Source: Methylocystis parvus OBBP (GTDB lineage Bacteria > Pseudomonadota > Alphaproteobacteria > Rhizobiales > Beijerinckiaceae). Taken from it: a DNA stretch of 64,000 bases. The stretch spans positions 2,046,001-2,110,000 of the forward strand of contig NZ_CP092968.1 in assembly GCF_027571405.1 (NCBI RefSeq). The letters run 5' to 3'. The position numbers were made by a program, and so were the translations under genes. Under the pieces are notes generated by a model. That model was given only the letters and a program-made list of their open reading frames with translations, searched no databases and was not told where the DNA came from. Positions within the stretch are counted from its first letter, which is position 1. Every line of letters begins with the position of its first letter. This document shows positions 13,845-24,515 of the stretch, piece by piece.

Positions 13845-15299
13845 CTAGCCGCCGACGACGGTCGTGAAGACCTGCCCGCCGCGCGCCATCGTAATCTTCC
13901 AATAATAGGCGCGGCTCGACGCGACCTTGTCGAGATCGCGAGTCGATTCGATCTTCTGGTCATTGACCGCGAGCACCACGTCGCCGCGCTGCAGATTGAG
14001 CTGTTGCGCGAAGGAGCCGTCTTCGATCTCGGAGACGACGACGCCATTGGCGGTCCCCTGCACGGACATTTCCTCCACCACCGCCGGCGAGATATTCACC
14101 ACGGTCGCTCCCGCGAAAGGCGACTGGCCCTTCAGCTTGATCGCGTCTCGCGGCGGCGTTTCCGGCGCGGGGGTGAGGCGCATCTGCGCGACGATCTTCT
14201 TGCCGCCGCGCAGCACGCCGAGCGTCGCCTGACCGCCGAGGGGCTTGGTGCCGAGCCGGAAGCCGACCGATTCCGGGTCGTCCGCCGTCTGGCCGTCCAC
14301 CGAAACGATGACGTCGCCGCGCTTCAGTCCGGCGTCGGCGGCCGGGCCCTTGGGGTCGATGTCGGCGAGAAGCGCGCCGGTGGGACGTTCGAGGCCGAGC
14401 CCCTCCGCGATCTCCTGAGAAATGGTCTGCAACGTCGCGCCGAGCCACGGGCGCTTGACCGTTTTGCCGCCGCCCTTGGCCGCCGCGAGCACGCTCTTGA
14501 CCATATTGACGGGAATGGCGAAGCCGATGCCGACCGAGCCGCCGGACTTGGAGAAGATCGCCGAATTGATGCCGACGACGCGGGCGTTCATGTCGACGAG
14601 AGGGCCGCCCGAATTGCCGGGATTGATGGCGGCGTCGGTCTGGATGAAGAAGCCATAGTCGGAAATGCCGACATGGGTGCGCGCCAGCGCCGAGACGATG
14701 CCCTGCGTCACCGTCTGGCCGACGCCGAAGGGATTGCCGATGGCGAGCGTGAGGTCGCCGACTTCGAGCGCGTCGCTGTCGCCGAGCTCCATGGTCGGGA
14801 AGCCCGAACCCTCGGTGAGCTTCAGCACGGCAAGATCGGTGCGCGGATCGCGCAGCAGGATTTTGGCCGGAATCTCGCGCTTGTCGGCGAGCGCGATCTT
14901 CACGTCCGTCATGCCCTCGATGACGTGATTATTGGTGACGACGAGACCCGCCGGATCGACGATGACGCCGGAGCCGAGCGACTGCGCCGTATTGGGGCGC
15001 CCCGGCATGCCGCCGCCGCCCTCGCCGAAGAAGCGGCGGAAAATCGGATCGTCGAGAAAGGGATTGGCCGGCATGCGCTCGACGCGCGAGGCGAAAACAT
15101 TGACGACGGCGGGCTGCGCCTTCTTGACGACCGGCGCGAAGGAATAGGCGATTTCGGCGCGGCTCCTGGGAATGGCGGGCGCGTCGAGAGTCGAGACCTG
15201 CGCCCGCGCCGGGGATGCGGCGCGGCCGACGTGAACCAATGCAAGACCGGCGAGGCAAGCGAGCGCCGCGAAAGAGACATAGCGCAAGGTCGGACGCAT
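13845..15299 (-). CDS. DegP/HtrA-type periplasmic serine protease
   Basis: A 484-residue protease-chaperone. A signal peptide spans about residues 1-34, followed by a trypsin-like domain with the triad H125 (TNNHVI), D155 (RTDLAV) and S230 (GNSGGP). Two PDZ domains follow (about 275-370 and 390-480). It degrades or refolds damaged envelope proteins. The ATG at 15299 was chosen because it gives a proper signal peptide; the open frame upstream runs into the DUF4260 gene. It is a paralogue type (DegQ/MucD-like), and the exact subgroup is not certain. Confidence 0.93.
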   Translation of the reverse strand: MRPTLRYVSFAALACLAGLALVHVGRAASPARAQVSTLDAPAIPRSRAEIAYSFAPVVKKAQPAVVNVFASRVERMPANPFLDDPIFRRFFGEGGGGMPGRPNTAQSLGSGVIVDPAGLVVTNNHVIEGMTDVKIALADKREIPAKILLRDPRTDLAVLKLTEGSGFPTMELGDSDALEVGDLTLAIGNPFGVGQTVTQGIVSALARTHVGISDYGFFIQTDAAINPGNSGGPLVDMNARVVGINSAIFSKSGGSVGIGFAIPVNMVKSVLAAAKGGGKTVKRPWLGATLQTISQEIAEGLGLERPTGALLADIDPKGPAADAGLKRGDVIVSVDGQTADDPESVGFRLGTKPLGGQATLGVLRGGKKIVAQMRLTPAPETPPRDAIKLKGQSPFAGATVVNISPAVVEEMSVQGTANGVVVSEIEDGSFAQQLNLQRGDVVLAVNDQKIESTRDLDKVASSRAYYWKITMARGGQVFTTVVGG

Positions 15300-15372
15300 C
15301 AACCGCTCCAAGAAGAATCGCTTTAGCGCGAATATAGGGACGAAAACCCGCCGATGCGAGACAGGCCGTCGA

Positions 15373-15774
15373 TCAGGCGCGCGGCCGCCCGACGAGGCCC
15401 AGATGCGTCTGCGAGAACGCCGCGCCATATTTGAGGCCGAAGCCGAGCGCGCGGTCGAAACCAATATGAGCGAGATGGATCGCCGCCAGTTGCAACAGCA
15501 AGGGTTGCCCGAGCGCGAAGCCGAGCGACCCATAGGCGAGCGGCCCGATCGTCGTATGAGCGAGGTTGTAGAGGAGCGCTCCCGGCCTCGGCCCGGCGAG
15601 ATAGGCGAGGAGCGAAAGGTCCGGGACGAGAAACAGCAGGGCGAAGAACCCCCATCCGCCGCCAAGCCGGGCGTAACAGAAAAGGGCGGCCGCCATGAGC
15701 GCCGCCCCCTCCAGTCTCAGAACGAGCCGCGGCCAGCCGGAAACGAACCCCGTCGTCTCGTCCGTCATGCGCAT
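15373..15774 (-). CDS. DUF4260 membrane protein
   Basis: A 133-residue hydrophobic protein with about four membrane segments and the motif pair [13 protein letters not shown] and [14 protein letters not shown], which I associate with the DUF4260 family of unknown function. It ends shortly before rplQ and may be read through from the ribosomal operon. Confidence 0.65.
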   Translation of the reverse strand: MRMTDETTGFVSGWPRLVLRLEGAALMAAALFCYARLGGGWGFFALLFLVPDLSLLAYLAGPRPGALLYNLAHTTIGPLAYGSLGFALGQPLLLQLAAIHLAHIGFDRALGFGLKYGAAFSQTHLGLVGRPRA

Positions 15775-15779
15775 CCGGC

Positions 15780-16193
15780 TTACGCCGCCTCTTCCTCGTC
15801 GAGGACCGGGCCCGAATCCTGGCCGCGCGCATCGACGTCGCGGTCGACGAATTCGATGACGGCCATGGGGGCGTTGTCGCCGTAGCGGAAGCCGGCCTTC
15901 AGCACGCGCGTATAGCCGCCATTGCGGTCCTTGTAGCGCGGGCCGAGCACCTCGAAGAGCTTGCCGACGAGCTTGACGTCCTTGATCTGCGCGATGGCCT
16001 GACGGCGGGCGTGCAGATCGCCGCGCTTGCCGAGCGTCACCAGCTTCTCGACGACCGGACGCAGATCCTTGGCCTTCGGCAGCGTGGTGATGATCTGCTC
16101 ATGCTTGATGAGCGCCTGCGCCATATTCGCGAACATGGCCTTGCGGTGCTCATGGGTGCGGCCGAAACGGCGCTTCTTGTGACCGTGATACAT
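15780..16193 (-). CDS. rplQ: 50S ribosomal protein L17
   Basis: A 137-residue L17, last gene of the alpha operon. The core ([20 protein letters not shown], then [14 protein letters not shown]) is intact, and an acidic C-terminal tail after residue 120 is common in alphaproteobacteria. The N-terminus reads MYHG where MRHG is usual. Confidence 0.97.
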   Translation of the reverse strand: MYHGHKKRRFGRTHEHRKAMFANMAQALIKHEQIITTLPKAKDLRPVVEKLVTLGKRGDLHARRQAIAQIKDVKLVGKLFEVLGPRYKDRNGGYTRVLKAGFRYGDNAPMAVIEFVDRDVDARGQDSGPVLDEEEAA

Positions 16194-16307
16194 GTGGCTC
16201 TCCGTTGGTTATGCGGCCGCCGTGCCAAGGTACGGCCGTCGTTATGGGCGCGTAGCGAAATAGCGAATAGAAAAACCTCTATTCGCTATTCGCCGCGCCC
16301 TATTCGC

Positions 16308-17327
16308 TCAATAATGCTCCTCGAACCGCTTGGCGAGATCGTCGATATTCTCCGGCGGCCAGCCGGGGACTTCCATGCCCAGATGCAGACCCATCTGCGC
16401 CAGGACTTCCTTGATCTCGTTCAAGGACTTGCGGCCGAAATTCGGGGTGCGGAGCATTTCCGCCTCCGATTTCTGGATGAGGTCGCCGATATAGACGATA
16501 TTGTCGTTCTTCAGGCAGTTCGCCGAACGCACCGACAGCTCCAGCTCGTCGACCTTCTTGAGCAGCGCCGGATTGAAGGCGAGCTGCGGGATCGACGGGG
16601 CGGCCTCTTCGCGGCGCGGCTCCTCGAAATTGACGAAGACGTTGAGCTGATCCTGCAGGATGCGCGCGGCGAAGGCGAGCGCGTCTTCCGGCGTGATCGC
16701 GCCGTTGGTCTCGATGGTCAGGGTCAGCTTGTCCTTGTCGAGCTCCTGACCCTCGCGGGTGTTCTCGACGCGATAGCTGACCTTCTTGACCGGAGAATAC
16801 AGGCTGTCGACCGGGATGAGGCCGATCGGCGCATCCTCGGCGCGGTTGCGGTCAGCCGCGACATAGCCCTTGCCGGTGTTGACGGTGAATTCGATGCGGA
16901 TCTCCGCGCCCTCGTCCAGCGTGCAGATGGCGAGGTCGGGATTGAGGATCTGGACGTCGCCCGTGGCCTGGATGTCGCCAGCCGTGACCGCGCCCGGGCC
17001 GGTCTTCTTGAGGGTCAGGCGCTTGACGCCCTCGCCCTGATATTTGATGGCGATGTCCTTGATGTTGAGGACGATGTCGGTCACGTCCTCGCGCACGCCG
17101 GGGATCGACGAGAATTCGTGGAGAACGCCGTCAATATGGATCGAGGTGATCGCCGCGCCCTGCAGCGACGAGAGAAGAATGCGGCGCAGGGAGTTGCCGA
17201 GCGTCTGGCCGAAGCCGCGCTCCAGCGGAGAGGCGACGGCCGTCGCGACGCGGCGCGGATCGTCGCCCGCGGTCACTTCGAGCTTGTTCGGCTTGATGAG
17301 TTCCTGCCAGTTCTTCTGGATGCTCAC
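16308..17327 (-). CDS. rpoA: RNA polymerase subunit alpha
   Basis: A 339-residue RpoA with the N-terminal assembly domain ([16 protein letters not shown] near the start, [13 protein letters not shown]) and the C-terminal domain ([20 protein letters not shown]) that contacts promoter UP elements and activators. A GTG start at 17327 is chosen; it has AGGAAAGG upstream and gives the usual family length. A longer frame to 17471 has no family support. Confidence 0.96.
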   Translation of the reverse strand: MSIQKNWQELIKPNKLEVTAGDDPRRVATAVASPLERGFGQTLGNSLRRILLSSLQGAAITSIHIDGVLHEFSSIPGVREDVTDIVLNIKDIAIKYQGEGVKRLTLKKTGPGAVTAGDIQATGDVQILNPDLAICTLDEGAEIRIEFTVNTGKGYVAADRNRAEDAPIGLIPVDSLYSPVKKVSYRVENTREGQELDKDKLTLTIETNGAITPEDALAFAARILQDQLNVFVNFEEPRREEAAPSIPQLAFNPALLKKVDELELSVRSANCLKNDNIVYIGDLIQKSEAEMLRTPNFGRKSLNEIKEVLAQMGLHLGMEVPGWPPENIDDLAKRFEEHY

Positions 17328-17540
17328 TGGGACGCCTTTCCTTGAAGCTCCTGATCGCGGTCCTTGGGAGGAGCGGACCGCGCGCGAAATATGCTCGGAT
17401 GAAAGCAGCGGCTTCTGGAGCAAGTTCCGAAGGGACGAATAAGGCCCCTTCGACGATCGCCGCCCCAGCAACCACGTTTCTGAAGCGATAATGTCGACCG
17501 CGCGACTTGGCGCGCGGCCGGAAAGAGCTCCGCCGTGTCG

Positions 17541-17930
17541 TCAGACGCGACGGCGCTTGCGCGGACGGCAGCCATTATGCGGGATCGGCGTGACGTCGCG
17601 GATGGAGGTCACGGTGAAGCCCGCCGCCTGCAGCGCGCGCAACGCCGACTCGCGGCCCGAGCCGGGACCCGACACCTCGACCTCGAGCGTGCGGACGCCG
17701 TGCTCGCCGGCCTTGCGGGCTGCGTCCTCAGCGGCCATCTGCGCGGCGTAAGGGGTCGACTTGCGCGAGCCCTTGAAGCCCATCGAGCCGGCCGACGACC
17801 AGGACACGGTGTTGCCCTGCGCGTCGGTGATGGTGATCATGGTGTTGTTGAACGTCGAATTGACGTGCGCGACGCCGGAGACGATGTTCTTGCGCTCGCG
17901 GCGGCGAACGCGGGTGGTGTCCTTGGCCAT
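17541..17930 (-). CDS. rpsK: 30S ribosomal protein S11
   Basis: A 129-residue S11 ([20 protein letters not shown] at the start; ending in [14 protein letters not shown]). It is part of the alpha operon between rpsM and rpoA. The start at 17930 gives the standard length. Confidence 0.98.
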   Translation of the reverse strand: MAKDTTRVRRRERKNIVSGVAHVNSTFNNTMITITDAQGNTVSWSSAGSMGFKGSRKSTPYAAQMAAEDAARKAGEHGVRTLEVEVSGPGSGRESALRALQAAGFTVTSIRDVTPIPHNGCRPRKRRRV

Positions 17931-18057
17931 GGTAGCTTTGCCTTTCGATATCGACGCCGCCGTAACGCCAGCGGCTCCACCTGAGGGGCAGTCGGCAGAT
18001 CGGCCGTCGGCAATCGGATCGCCCGACTGCCGAAGCCCGACTGCCGAAGCCCGGGAA

Positions 18058-18426
18058 TTATTTCTTCTTGCCGGCGATCGGCTTCGCCTTGCCCTTGCGG
18101 GTGCGGGCGTTGGTGTGGGTGCGCTGGCCGCGGACCGGCAGCTGGCGGCGATGGCGCAGGCCGCGATAGCAGCCAAGGTCCATCAGGCGCTTGATGTTGA
18201 TCGCGACTTCGCGGCGCAGATCGCCTTCCACGAGATAGTCGCGGTCGATGGTCTCGCGGATCTGCAGGACTTCGGCGTCGGTGAGCTGGGCGACGCGGCG
18301 CTCGGCCGGGATGCTCACCTTCTCGCAGATCTCCTCGGCCTTCTTCGGGCCGATGCCGTGAATATACTGAAGCGCGATGACGACGCGCTTATTGGTCGGG
18401 ATGTTGACGCCTGCAATACGAGCCAC
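18058..18426 (-). CDS. rpsM: 30S ribosomal protein S13
   Basis: A 122-residue S13 beginning [15 protein letters not shown] from a GTG codon at 18426, with GGAGAAAATC directly before it. An ATG six codons upstream is possible but would place the ribosome binding site inside the gene. First ribosomal gene after the Hsp70-like insertion. Confidence 0.96.
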   Translation of the reverse strand: MARIAGVNIPTNKRVVIALQYIHGIGPKKAEEICEKVSIPAERRVAQLTDAEVLQIRETIDRDYLVEGDLRREVAINIKRLMDLGCYRGLRHRRQLPVRGQRTHTNARTRKGKAKPIAGKKK

Positions 18427-18660
18427 GATTTTCTCCATTTCGGGCGCTAGCCTTGCGGCGCGCGCCGGATGACGGCCCTCGCGTCCGGTGGAGGCCGGCC
18501 CATGCGAGGTTTGAGTTTTCCGAGAACGCAAAAACGGAAGCTCTCCGAAGAGAACTTCCTGGTTTTTCGTCGGAAGTCAGCCGATAGCTAGCGATTGCGC
18601 GCGAGTCAAGGAAAATGCGCATGGGAGAAGCAATATTTTCTCCCCTGCCCCGCGACAGAC

Positions 18661-19956
18661 TCAGGCGCTGCGTCGAAGCGCATCAGACCCGAATTTGCGC
18701 CGCGCGTCCAGTCCCAGTCCGAGGCCGACGGCGCCGAACATGTCGCCCTCGATGATTTTCGCCTTCGGCGTCGCGCCCGTGACGGCGGCGCGCACCGCCG
18801 GTATCGCCGTCGAGCCGCCGGTGAGGAAGACGGCGTCGATGCGCCCGCCGGCGAGTCCCGAGGCGGCGAGCGTATCGCCGAGCGTGCGCGTGAGCGAACC
18901 GAGTTGATCGGCGATGGCCTCGTTCAAAGTCTTCGGCTCGGCGGCGACGACGAAGCCGCGCTCGACCTCGGAAAGATCGATCGCCGCCGTCGGAGCGTCC
19001 GACAGCCCGATCTTCGCCGCCTCGACGGAAAGCGCGATGGAATGGCCGCGGCGCGCCTCGACGATGTCGGCGAGGCGCGCGATTTTCCCGGGAGAGAGCG
19101 CGTAGCGTCGCACCTCCTCGATGTCGCGCGAGACCTTGGGCGTATAGAGCAGATTGATCCTGTGCCAGGTGGCGAGATCGACGAAAAAGCCGTTGGGAAC
19201 GAGGATCGCCTTGTCGCTGAAAGGGAGCCGCATCTCGCCGCCGAGCCCGAGATAGGGCATGACGGTCTTCAGGCTGAACAGCCGGTCGATATCCGTTCCG
19301 CCGATATGAACGCCCTTATTGGCGAGAATGTCGGCGGCGCGATCCGGCTTGTATCTCCCCTGCGGAGAGACGCGCACGACCGAGAAATCCGACGTGCCGC
19401 CGCCAATGTCGGCGATGAGCGCATATTGCTCCTCGCGCACGGTCTGCTCATAGGCGAGCGCCGCGGCGATCGGCTCATATTGAAAGGCGATCTCGCGAAA
19501 GCCGCAGGCGCGGGCGATCTCCTCGAGCGCGTTCTGGGCGCGGCCGTCCGCGGCCGGATTGTCGTCGACGAAATGCACCGGACGGCCGAGGACGACTTGC
19601 GAGACGTCCGCGTCGAGGGCGGCGTCGGCGGCCGCTTTCAGCCGCCCGACGATCAGTCCGATAATGTCTTTGAACGTATAGGTCCTGGTCTTGATGCGGG
19701 TCGTTTCGTCCATGAGCGCCGAGCCCAGGACGGATTTGAGGCTGCGCATCAGCCGCCCTTCGGCGCCGTCGACATAGGCCTTTATGGCGGCGCGTCCGAA
19801 AATCGGACGCCCGTCGGAGAAGTCGAAAAAGATCGAACTCGGCAGCGTCCGCGCGTCGCCCTCGAGCGCGACGAGTTCGACTTCCTCTCCGCGCGGCACG
19901 GCCACAGTCGAATTGGACGTGCCGAAATCGAGGCCGCAAAAATGCTTTGCTTCCAT
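18661..19956 (-). CDS. Hsp70-family (YegD-like) ATPase-domain protein
   Basis: A 431-residue protein consisting only of the actin/Hsp70 ATPase fold: phosphate 1 GLDFGTSNSTVAV at 8-20, phosphate 2 ADIGGGTSDFSVV, and adenosine motif FLTGGSTAIPAVR near 380. The C-terminal peptide-binding and lid domains of DnaK are absent, as in YegD and related proteins. The client or function is unknown. It lies between adk and rpsM, in the same orientation as the ribosomal genes, separated from adk by a terminator. This is not part of the standard spc-alpha gene order. Confidence 0.88.
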   Translation of the reverse strand: MEAKHFCGLDFGTSNSTVAVPRGEEVELVALEGDARTLPSSIFFDFSDGRPIFGRAAIKAYVDGAEGRLMRSLKSVLGSALMDETTRIKTRTYTFKDIIGLIVGRLKAAADAALDADVSQVVLGRPVHFVDDNPAADGRAQNALEEIARACGFREIAFQYEPIAAALAYEQTVREEQYALIADIGGGTSDFSVVRVSPQGRYKPDRAADILANKGVHIGGTDIDRLFSLKTVMPYLGLGGEMRLPFSDKAILVPNGFFVDLATWHRINLLYTPKVSRDIEEVRRYALSPGKIARLADIVEARRGHSIALSVEAAKIGLSDAPTAAIDLSEVERGFVVAAEPKTLNEAIADQLGSLTRTLGDTLAASGLAGGRIDAVFLTGGSTAIPAVRAAVTGATPKAKIIEGDMFGAVGLGLGLDARRKFGSDALRRSA

Positions 19957-19980
19957 CGGAGCGTCTCGGAATCCGGGGCG

Positions 19981-20009
19981 GAAAAGAAATGGCCCGGCGG
20001 AGCCGGGCC
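19981..20009 (-). terminator. intrinsic terminator after adk
   Basis: On the minus strand GGCCCGGC-TCC-GCCGGGCC is followed by ATTTCTTTTC. The 8-bp stem and T-rich tail lie 12 bases past the adk stop, so they should end or attenuate transcription of the spc operon before the Hsp70-like gene. Confidence 0.75.
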
Positions 20010-20020
20010 TTTCCTGACTA

Positions 20021-20602
20021 TCAGCGGCCGAGCGACTTGTCTATCGCCGCCGACACATCGTCGATCGCCTGCATGCCGTCGACTCTCTTCAACTCGCCCT
20101 TTTCGGCATAATAGGCCGAGACCGGCGCCGTTTGCTTGCGATAGGCGTCCAGTCGCGTCTTGAAGCTCTCCGGATTGTCGTCGGCGCGGACGGGTTTGCC
20201 GGCCGCGACCGTTTCCTCGACGCGCTTGCGCATGCGGTCGACGAGCGCGTTTTCATCGACGACCAGTTCGACGACCGCGTCGAGGCCGCCGCCCTTTTTC
20301 GCGAGCAGCTCGCGCAGCGCCTCCGCCTGCGCCACCGTGCGGGGGAATCCGTCGAGGATGAAGCCGTTGGCGCAGTCCGGGGCGTCGATGCGCTGGTCGA
20401 TGATGTCGATCACCACCTCGTCCGGCACGAGCTGGCCGGCGTCCATGATCGATTTCGCCTTGAGCCCGATCGGCGTTTGGGCGGCGACGGCGGCGCGCAG
20501 CATGTCTCCGGTGGAGAGCTGGGGAATGCCCAGCCTCTCCACGAGACGCGCGGACTGCGTTCCCTTGCCGGCGCCCGGAGGGCCGAGAAGGACGAGTCTC
20601 AT
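20021..20602 (-). CDS. adk: adenylate kinase
   Basis: A 193-residue short-form adenylate kinase (ATP + AMP to 2 ADP). P-loop GPPGAGKGT at 7-15, AMP-binding [10 protein letters not shown] at about 31-40, and [12 protein letters not shown] in the middle. The LID is the short, zinc-free type usual in alphaproteobacteria. It overlaps the secY stop by an ATGA junction. Confidence 0.97.
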   Translation of the reverse strand: MRLVLLGPPGAGKGTQSARLVERLGIPQLSTGDMLRAAVAAQTPIGLKAKSIMDAGQLVPDEVVIDIIDQRIDAPDCANGFILDGFPRTVAQAEALRELLAKKGGGLDAVVELVVDENALVDRMRKRVEETVAAGKPVRADDNPESFKTRLDAYRKQTAPVSAYYAEKGELKRVDGMQAIDDVSAAIDKSLGR

Positions 20603-21933
20603 TTACGGCGTCCCTTGAGCTTGGTCTTGCGGATCAGCCCCTCATATTGCTGCGCCTGCATATGGCCGTGGATCTGGGAGACCGTGTCCATGGTCACGCT
20701 CACTACGATGAGCAGAGAGGTGCCGCCGAAATAGAAGGGCAGATTCGCGTAGGCGATGAGCCCTTCCGGCAGCAGGCAGATGATGGCGAGATAGGCCGCG
20801 CCGAGCACCGTGATGCGCATGAGCACGTCGTCGATGAACTTCGCCGTGCGCTCGCCGGGGCGGATGCCGGGAATGAAACCGCCATGCTTCTTGAGATTGT
20901 CCGCCGTCTCCGTCGGATTGAAGACGATGGCCGTGTAGAAGAAGGCGAAGAAGACGATGAGGCCGACATAGGCCAGCATATAGAGCGGGCGTCCATGGCC
21001 GAAATAGGCCGAAATGGTCGCGAAGATGCTCTCCGAGCCGGTCGACTGATAGAAATTCGCGACGGTCGTCGGCAGCAGCAGCAGCGAGGAGGCGAAGATC
21101 GGCGGGATCACGCCCGACGTGTTCAGCTTCAGCGGCAGGAAGGACGTCTGGCCTTCATAGACCCGATTGCCGTGCTGGCGTTTGGGATAGGTGATCAGCA
21201 GGCGGCGCTGCGCGCGCTCCATGAACACGATGAAGGCGATCACGAAGAACGACATGGCGATGACGCCGAGGATGATGCCGGTCGAGATCGCGCCCTGACG
21301 GCCGAGTTCGAGGGTCGAAACGATGGCCGAGGGGAAGGCCGCGACGATGCCGGCGAAGATGATCAGCGACGAGCCGTTGCCGATGCCGCGCGAGGTGATC
21401 TGCTCGCCGAGCCACATCAGGAACATGGTGCCCCCGACGAGCGTCACGACGGTGGTGACGCGGAAGAAGAGGCCGGGCTCGGTGACGACGCCCTGCTGAC
21501 CCTCGAGCCCGATCGCCATGGCGTAGGCCTGGAAGGTCGCGAGGGCGACGGTGAGGTAGCGCGTATATTGATTGAGGACCTTGCGGCCCTGCTCGCCCTC
21601 TTTCTTCAGCGATTCGAGCGTCGGGAAGACCGAGGTCAGGAGCTGGATGATGATCGAGGCCGAGATATACGGCATGATGTTGAGGGCGAAGATCGCGCGG
21701 CGCTGCACGGCGCCGCCGGCGAACATGTTGAAGAGCTCGAGCATGCCCTTCGACTGGCCGAAGAAGCTCTTCGCAAAGGCTTCGGGATCGATGCCCGGCA
21801 GCGGCACATAGGTGCCGAGGCGATAGACGATCAGCGCGCCCAGCGTGAACAGGATGCGCTTCTTGAGTTCCTCGGACTTGCCGAAGGCCGAGAGATTGAC
21901 GTTGGCCGCGAGCTGCTCGGCTGCCGATGCCAT
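20599..21933 (-). CDS. secY: preprotein translocase subunit SecY
   Basis: A 444-residue ten-helix channel protein of the Sec translocon. The N-terminal [20 protein letters not shown] and the plug-region and loop motifs ([31 protein letters not shown]) are intact. The start at 21933 gives the family length and follows GGGGAG; the frame upstream to 22050 is not conserved-looking. Followed by adk with overlapping stop and start. Confidence 0.97.
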   Translation of the reverse strand: MASAAEQLAANVNLSAFGKSEELKKRILFTLGALIVYRLGTYVPLPGIDPEAFAKSFFGQSKGMLELFNMFAGGAVQRRAIFALNIMPYISASIIIQLLTSVFPTLESLKKEGEQGRKVLNQYTRYLTVALATFQAYAMAIGLEGQQGVVTEPGLFFRVTTVVTLVGGTMFLMWLGEQITSRGIGNGSSLIIFAGIVAAFPSAIVSTLELGRQGAISTGIILGVIAMSFFVIAFIVFMERAQRRLLITYPKRQHGNRVYEGQTSFLPLKLNTSGVIPPIFASSLLLLPTTVANFYQSTGSESIFATISAYFGHGRPLYMLAYVGLIVFFAFFYTAIVFNPTETADNLKKHGGFIPGIRPGERTAKFIDDVLMRITVLGAAYLAIICLLPEGLIAYANLPFYFGGTSLLIVVSVTMDTVSQIHGHMQAQQYEGLIRKTKLKGRRK

Positions 21934-22091
21934 GGAGGAACTCCCCTCGAGTCGCGCCGATTTTTGCGGCGCCTTTTTGTTGGCGGGCGCGGGGAGCGGA
22001 GGCCCGCCCTTTCGCGCGCCCGGCGATTGCGTGAGGCTTCTATAAGACAAAGCAGCCGCCCTTGCGAGAGCGGCCGCCTAAAAACCTTGCT

Positions 22092-22568
22092 TCAGGCCGG
22101 GACGGCGTCGCCCGTAAGGAGCTTCACCGAGCCGCCGGCGCCTTCGATCGCGGCGATCGCGCCCTTGGAGGCCGCGGCCACCTCGAAAGCGAGCTTCGCC
22201 TTGATCTCGCCCACGCCGAGGATCTTCACGCCGTCGCGCGGCTTGGAGACCACGCCCGCGGCGATGAGCGACTCGATCGTGACCGGCGCCGAAGCGTCCA
22301 GCTTGCCGGCGTCGACGGCCGCCTGGATGCGGCCGACATTGACCTCATTGTAGTCCGTCGCGAACGGGTTGTGGAACCCGCGCTTCGGAAGGCGGCGATG
22401 CAGCGGCATCTGGCCGCCCTCGAAGCCCTTGACGGCGACGCCGGTGCGGGCCTTCTGGCCCTTCACGCCGCGTCCGCCCGTCTTGCCCTTGCCGGAGCCA
22501 ATGCCGCGGCCAACGCGCATCCGGTTCTTGCTGGAGCCCGGATTGTCGGAGATGTCGTTGAGTTTCAT
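22092..22568 (-). CDS. rplO: 50S ribosomal protein L15
   Basis: A 158-residue L15 with the glycine-rich N-terminal arm ([20 protein letters not shown], 18-37) that reaches into the 50S core. Standard spc order, rpmD before and secY after. Confidence 0.98.
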   Translation of the reverse strand: MKLNDISDNPGSSKNRMRVGRGIGSGKGKTGGRGVKGQKARTGVAVKGFEGGQMPLHRRLPKRGFHNPFATDYNEVNVGRIQAAVDAGKLDASAPVTIESLIAAGVVSKPRDGVKILGVGEIKAKLAFEVAAASKGAIAAIEGAGGSVKLLTGDAVPA

Positions 22569-22578
22569 TGCCGCGTCC

Positions 22579-22764
22579 TCACTTCTCGCCGACGATTTTG
22601 ACGAGATGCGCCACCTTGGCGATCATGCCGCGCACGGCCGGAGTGTCCTCCAGCTCACGCTTGCGGCCGATGCGGGTCAGACCCAGACCCAGAAGGGTCC
22701 GGCGCTGACGCTCGGGGCGACCGATGGGGCTGCCGGTTTGCTCGACGGTGATTTTGTTCGCCAT
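22579..22764 (-). CDS. rpmD: 50S ribosomal protein L30
   Basis: A 61-residue L30 ([19 protein letters not shown] near the start). Small ferredoxin-like ribosomal protein between rpsE and rplO. Confidence 0.97.
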   Translation of the reverse strand: MANKITVEQTGSPIGRPERQRRTLLGLGLTRIGRKRELEDTPAVRGMIAKVAHLVKIVGEK

Positions 22765-22779
22765 GTCGATGCCTCCCGA

Positions 22780-23367
22780 TTACGCGTCGACGGCGTCGGC
22801 GTCGACGCCCTGACGACGCGCCTGCAGCGCCGACACTTTCAGCGAACGACGGGCGGCGACGGCGCGCGGCGAGTCCTCGCGGGAAAGCGCGTCGAAGGTC
22901 GCGCGGATCATGTTGTAGGGGTTCGAAGAGCCCTGGCTCTTCGCGACGACGTCATGCATGCCGAGCGTCTCGAAGACGGCGCGCATCGGGCCGCCCGCGA
23001 TGATGCCCGTGCCGGCCGGCGCGGCGCGCAGAACCACGCGACCCGAGCCATGACGGCCATAGACGTCGTGATGCAGCGTGCGGCCTTCGCGCAGCGGCAC
23101 GCGGATCAGCGCGCGCTTGGCGGCTTCCGTCGCCTTGCGGATCGCTTCCGGCACTTCGCGCGCCTTGCCGTGGCCGAAGCCCACGCGACCCTTCTGGTCG
23201 CCGACGACGACCAGCGCGGCGAAGCCGAAACGACGGCCGCCCTTCACGACTTTCGCGACGCGATTGATGTGGACCAGACGATCCACAAATTCGCTGTCGC
23301 GCTCTTCCCTGTCTTCGCGGCGGCCGCGGCCGCCCTCTGATTCACGCGCCATTTCTTTTTCCGTCAC
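22780..23367 (-). CDS. rpsE: 30S ribosomal protein S5
   Basis: A 195-residue S5. The core begins [20 protein letters not shown] and includes the double-stranded RNA-binding domain and [16 protein letters not shown] 25-residue Arg/Glu-rich N-terminal extension ([13 protein letters not shown]) is typical for the group. It is separated from rplR by about 200 bases of repeat DNA, unusual inside the spc operon. Confidence 0.97.
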   Translation of the reverse strand: MTEKEMARESEGGRGRREDREERDSEFVDRLVHINRVAKVVKGGRRFGFAALVVVGDQKGRVGFGHGKAREVPEAIRKATEAAKRALIRVPLREGRTLHHDVYGRHGSGRVVLRAAPAGTGIIAGGPMRAVFETLGMHDVVAKSQGSSNPYNMIRATFDALSREDSPRAVAARRSLKVSALQARRQGVDADAVDA

Positions 23368-23401
23368 TTACGCGGCGCAGGACGCCGCTCGCTTCGTCTT
23401 C

Positions 23402-23556
23402 TCCCTCTCCCCGCCTGCGGGAAGAGGGCTGGGGTGAGGGGCGAGGCGACGCCCCGCACGCTGCAACACCCGCCGCTCCGCCTTTTGCCGACACTCGACA
23501 ATTGGCTTAGCCCCTCACCCTAACCCTCTCCCCGCGAGCGGGGACAGGGGATGAGG
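23402..23556. repeat. pair of inverted REP-like palindromes within the spc operon
   Basis: Two GC-rich units of about 40 bases in opposite orientation. The first, 23404-23440, holds CCCTCTCCCCGC-CT-GCGGGAAGAGGG then CTGGGGTGAGGGG. The second, 23511-23556, reads CCCCTCACCCTAACCCTCTC then CCCGC-GA-GCGGGGACAGGG. Each folds into a hairpin, and the two can pair with each other. The same unit recurs near 53.1-53.2 kb and, partly, 57.3 kb. Confidence 0.8.
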
Positions 23557-23569
23557 CGGCGAACGTCGT

Positions 23570-23932
23570 TTAGAACTGCAACCCGCCCTCGCGAGCGCCG
23601 TCGGCCAGCGCCTTGACGCGGCCGTGATACATATAGGCGCCGCGGTCGAACACCACCTGGGTGACGCCCTTCGCCGTCGCGCGCGCCGCGAGGAGCTTGC
23701 CGACGACTTTCGCAGCGTCGACATTCGCGCCTGTCTTCAGCGACTCCCGATTCTCCTTCTCGATGGAGGAGGCGGAAACGAGGGTCTGACCATTTTCGTC
23801 GTCGATGATCTGAGCGTAGATCTGCTTCGACGAACGGAACACGGAGAGACGCGGGCGGCCATAGGCGCGCTCGCGGATCGCCTTGCGGACACGCGCCTTG
23901 CGGCGCTGTTCGATGCTGACATCCTTGGCCAT
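23570..23932 (-). CDS. rplR: 50S ribosomal protein L18
   Basis: A 120-residue L18 (5S rRNA-binding), with [20 protein letters not shown] at 27-46 and the C-terminal [20 protein letters not shown]. Standard spc position after rplF. Confidence 0.98.
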   Translation of the reverse strand: MAKDVSIEQRRKARVRKAIRERAYGRPRLSVFRSSKQIYAQIIDDENGQTLVSASSIEKENRESLKTGANVDAAKVVGKLLAARATAKGVTQVVFDRGAYMYHGRVKALADGAREGGLQF

Positions 23933-23944
23933 TGGCGGCGGTCC

Positions 23945-24478
23945 TTACTTCTTCTTGCCTTCCTTGCGGAAGATGAATTCACCGGCGTATTTGACGCCCT
24001 TGCCCTTATAGGGCTCGGGGCCGCGCAGCGCGCGGATTTCCGCCGCCACCTGGCCGACCTGCTGTTTGTCGACGCCGCTGATCGTGATTTCCGTCGGTTT
24101 CGGCGTCACAATGTTGATGCCGTTCGGGATCGGATAGTTCACGTCATGCGAATAGCCCAGCGCGAGCTGCAGAACCTTGCCCTGGACGGCGGCGCGATAG
24201 CCGACGCCGGTGATTTCGAGCTTCTTCTCGAAGCCCGACGTCACGCCGATGACGAGGTTGTTGACGCGCGCGCGCGACGTGCCCCACAGCGCGCGGGCGC
24301 GCTTGGTGTCGTTGCGCGGATCGACCTTGATCGCGTTGTCCTGCTGGACGACGGAGACGTCGTCCGGCACGAGAAATTCGAGCGTGCCTTTCGCGCCCTT
24401 CACGGACACGAGCTGGCCGTCGACCTTGGCGGTGACGCCGGCCGGGACGACCACAGGCTTTTTGCCGATACGAGACAT
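23945..24478 (-). CDS. rplF: 50S ribosomal protein L6
   Basis: A 177-residue L6 ([19 protein letters not shown] at the start) with the C-terminal signature [14 protein letters not shown]. Spc operon between rpsH and rplR. Confidence 0.98.
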   Translation of the reverse strand: MSRIGKKPVVVPAGVTAKVDGQLVSVKGAKGTLEFLVPDDVSVVQQDNAIKVDPRNDTKRARALWGTSRARVNNLVIGVTSGFEKKLEITGVGYRAAVQGKVLQLALGYSHDVNYPIPNGINIVTPKPTEITISGVDKQQVGQVAAEIRALRGPEPYKGKGVKYAGEFIFRKEGKKK

Positions 24479-24515
24479 TGTTGCAAATCCTGTTCAGTCT
24501 GAGCGTGGCGCAAGG

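Noticed and set aside
23402..23556. Possible CRISPR array
   Set aside because: Only two palindromic units in opposite orientation, without direct repeats or regular spacers; they fit REP-like elements.
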